Source: Flavobacteriales bacterium
Lineage (GTDB): Bacteria; Bacteroidota; Bacteroidia; Flavobacteriales_D; CAJJDF01
DNA: 64,000 nucleotides
NCBI GenBank assembly: GCA_020630395.1
Contig: JAHDBM010000004.1
Span: 20,701-84,700, forward strand
Direction: 5' to 3'
In this document: piece after piece, positions 62,252-64,000 of the stretch
How the letters are laid out: every line of letters begins with the position of its first letter
Position numbering within the stretch: position 1 is the stretch's first letter
Translations under genes and position numbers: made by a program
Notes under the pieces: model-generated
Database searches by the model: none
What the model was told of the DNA's origin: nothing
What the model saw: the letters and a program-made list of their open reading frames with translations, nothing else

Positions 62252-63292
62252 CTAGTTTCTTAGTGCTTTTAAATCTTTTTTAAGTTGATCGATTTGTCCT
62301 TTAAGTTTAGGTAATCCCCTAAATAAAACATAAGATCGTTTGTAATCTCCAATTGAAAATGCAGGAGAACCTTGCCATATTGAATTTTCTTGTTCTATGC
62401 TGTTTCCTATACCTGATTGCGCAGCAATTTTAACTCCATCAGCAATTTTAAGATGACCAACAATACCTACTTGTCCGCCTATCATACAGTTTTTACCAAT
62501 TTTAGTCGATCCAGCAATTCCAGTTTGAGCAGCAATAACTGTATTTTCTCCTATCTCAACATTATGAGCTACTTGAATTAAATTATCAAGTTTAACTCCT
62601 TTTCTTATAATGGTAGAACCAAGTGTAGCTCTATCAATTGCAGTATTTGCGCCAATTTCTACGTGATCTTCTAAAATAGCATTTCCAATTTGAGGAACTT
62701 TATTGTAGTTGTTTTTGCTATTAGGGACAAAACCAAAACCATCACCACCCACAATAACTCCTGAGTGAAGTGTGCAGTGTTGTCCAATAATACAATCAGT
62801 ATATACATTTACACCAGCATAAATTACTGTTCCGTCACCTATTTTAGCATTGTCACCAATAAAACTATTAGGATATATTTTTACATTATTTCCTATTGTA
62901 ACATTTTTACCAACATATACGTGAGCTCCAACATACACATCATTACCAATTGATGCAGATTCTTCAATCGTGCTTTTAGGATGAATGCCAGTTTCTGCTT
63001 GTTTTATTTGATTATACATCTCAAGCAGTTTAGCAAAAGCAGCTTGTGCACTATCTACTTTAATCAAAGTAAGTGTGCTTGGTACTGTTTGTGAGGGCTC
63101 AAAGCTTTTATCTACAATTGCGATTGAAGCTTTTGTTTCGTATAAAAACGGCTCGTATTTTAAGTTGGCTAAAAAGGATAGTGTGCCTTTTTTTCCTTCT
63201 TCTATTTTAGATAAATTAGTTACAGATACCGTATGATCTCCTTCTATTTCTCCTTGAAGAAGATCGGCTATTTGTGTTGCAGAAAATTCCAT
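62252..63292 (-). CDS. lpxD: UDP-3-O-acylglucosamine N-acyltransferase
   Basis: I prefer the ATG at 63292 (M-E-F-S-A-T-Q-I-A-D-L-L), which matches LpxD N-termini; the ATG at 63301 adds three residues. The 346-residue enzyme N-acylates the lipid A precursor. It has the N-terminal uridine-binding domain, a beta-helix of hexapeptide repeats from about residue 100 (I-G-N-N-V-K-I-Y-P-N-S-F-I-G-D), the catalytic His in V-A-H-N-V-E-I-G, and a C-terminal helix with L-P-K-L-K-G-Q-I-D-Q-L-K-K. It probably leads the lpx operon. Confidence 0.96.
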   Translation of the reverse strand: MEFSATQIADLLQGEIEGDHTVSVTNLSKIEEGKKGTLSFLANLKYEPFLYETKASIAIVDKSFEPSQTVPSTLTLIKVDSAQAAFAKLLEMYNQIKQAETGIHPKSTIEESASIGNDVYVGAHVYVGKNVTIGNNVKIYPNSFIGDNAKIGDGTVIYAGVNVYTDCIIGQHCTLHSGVIVGGDGFGFVPNSKNNYNKVPQIGNAILEDHVEIGANTAIDRATLGSTIIRKGVKLDNLIQVAHNVEIGENTVIAAQTGIAGSTKIGKNCMIGGQVGIVGHLKIADGVKIAAQSGIGNSIEQENSIWQGSPAFSIGDYKRSYVLFRGLPKLKGQIDQLKKDLKALRN

Positions 63293-63375
63293 TAAAAACA
63301 AAAATAAAAATATTCTTCAGAATCTTTTCTAATAAGAGCATATATATCGTAACAAGTCATTGTTTAAAAAAGAAA

Positions 63376-63780
63376 TTATTTAATTAATACACCTTTTTTT
63401 TCAATAATAGGTATGGTTCTAAGGTTTTCTTCTTGAATAGATTCGGCTAAGAAAATATATTTTTTATCAAATAGTTGTTTGTCTAGAAAAAAACTTACCC
63501 AGAATTCATTGCTTAATGCAAATAAGTCCTCAGTTAAAGATTCTATTTTTTTAAAACTTTTACGTTCAACTACATCTAAAAAGTGTCGAAATAGAGCAGT
63601 CTTTTTTTTCTCTCCTTTAATTTCTCCATATCCTTTGGTAGAAACAAGAACTCCTTCAATGTTTTTATCTTTTAGGTTTAAAAGATATGCTGTCCATTGA
63701 TTTTCGTTTAATTCATTTTTTTCTTGAACAATTGCTACAGCAATATCCTCAACTTTAGGAGGGATGATGTCACTTTTCAT
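63376..63780 (-). CDS. Conserved small protein of unknown function
   Basis: A 134-residue cytosolic protein starting [18 protein letters not shown], followed by Y-L-L-N-L and [11 protein letters not shown] recall this family as a Bacteroidota protein of unknown function often encoded next to lipB. Its ATG overlaps the lipB stop by 4 bases (ATGA), so translation is coupled. No catalytic motif is visible. Confidence 0.65.
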   Translation of the reverse strand: MKSDIIPPKVEDIAVAIVQEKNELNENQWTAYLLNLKDKNIEGVLVSTKGYGEIKGEKKKTALFRHFLDVVERKSFKKIESLTEDLFALSNEFWVSFFLDKQLFDKKYIFLAESIQEENLRTIPIIEKKGVLIK

Positions 63781-64000
63781 TTGTAAGATAGTGTTTGTTC
63801 GTCAGCTGTTATGATATCAAAATCAAAAATGTTAGATAAGTTGATAAGAAGTTTTTCTTTTACTTCTTCTATATCTAATTCATGATTTAATTCGTGTTGC
63901 ATAGAAGTTACAGCTTTGTCATCAATGCCACAAGGTATTATGTTGTTAAATAAATTTAAATCTGTATTAACATTAAAAGCAAATCCGTGCATAGTTACCC
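63777..64000 (-). CDS. lipB: Octanoyltransferase LipB, partial (start outside window)
   Basis: The frame is open to the window edge, reading [14 protein letters not shown], then I-I-P-C-G-I with D-K-A-V-T-S-M. These are the C-terminal signatures of LipB, including the catalytic Cys in P-C-G-I. LipB moves octanoyl groups from ACP to lipoyl domains in lipoate synthesis. The Met at 63992 is internal, so about two thirds of the protein lies beyond base 64000. It overlaps the next gene by 4 bases. Confidence 0.92.
   Translation of the reverse strand, partial: VTMHGFAFNVNTDLNLFNNIIPCGIDDKAVTSMQHELNHELDIEEVKEKLLINLSNIFDFDIITADEQTLSYK

Noticed and set aside
1-64000. tRNA, rRNA, transposase and integrase genes
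   Set aside because: No cloverleaf-like tRNA sequence, rRNA-like segment or recombinase motif was recognised on either strand by eye.

Overview
The window is AT-rich, densely coded chromosomal DNA from a Bacteroidota bacterium, most likely order Flavobacteriales. The evidence is a set of lineage markers: SprA, a PorP/SprF protein, a secreted protein with a gliding-type (type B) C-terminal sorting domain and one with a type A domain (all type IX secretion, T9SS), fused LpxC-FabZ, an Omp28/DUF6029 pair, a DUF2723 (GT117) glycosyltransferase, and TAnnTTTG-type promoters. I cannot name the genus. No rRNA, tRNA, CRISPR array, transposase, integrase or replication origin was recognised.

Layout. 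1-1213: end of a probable anti-sigma protein and a CpxP-like exported protein. 1371-6973: porP/sprF-like gene and a 1528-residue T9SS surface protein with 6 PKD domains and 13 Cys-paired repeats. 7055-8215: purT. 8239-11800: accessory region, consisting of an AbiE-type toxin/antitoxin pair between two 76-bp copies of the purT start region, then an integron-like cassette (AraC regulator plus DoxX-like protein). 11798-22296: exported proteins of unknown role, a glutaryl-CoA dehydrogenase-like enzyme, two beta-propeller-like proteins (one with a SPOR domain), HflX and a metallo-hydrolase. 22406-26859: a six-gene export cluster (lipoproteins, a Tat-exported phosphatase-superfamily protein, a lipoprotein with a CX4CH haem-like motif). 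27011-32517: SH3 protein, lipoproteins, LD-carboxypeptidase, Omp28 and DUF6029 proteins. 32726-39893: GT117 membrane protein, MORN-repeat protein, lipoproteins. 39874-44918: a dltC-D-X-B-A-like operon plus a membrane protein. 44974-52922: sprA and ruvA. 53105-58897: T9SS cargo, TlpA-like thioredoxin, tatA, gatA, and an OmpA protein with a degenerate tyrosine-phosphatase-like domain. 58897-64000: ABC ATPase, lipid A genes lpxA, lpxC-fabZ and lpxD, and partial lipB.

How genes work together. SprA is the T9SS outer-membrane channel; the type A and type B proteins are its likely cargo, and PorP/SprF probably serves the large type B protein encoded in the same transcript. TatA could export the twin-arginine protein at 23876-25204. 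The lpx genes build lipid A. The dlt-like genes probably activate and export a D-alanyl (or other acyl) group, yet a Gram-negative cell has no teichoic acid, so the acceptor is unknown. Stretches over 300 bases without an intact gene are 9861-10287 (possible operators, purT remnant, attC-like site) and 36317-36661 (terminator and REP-like repeats).
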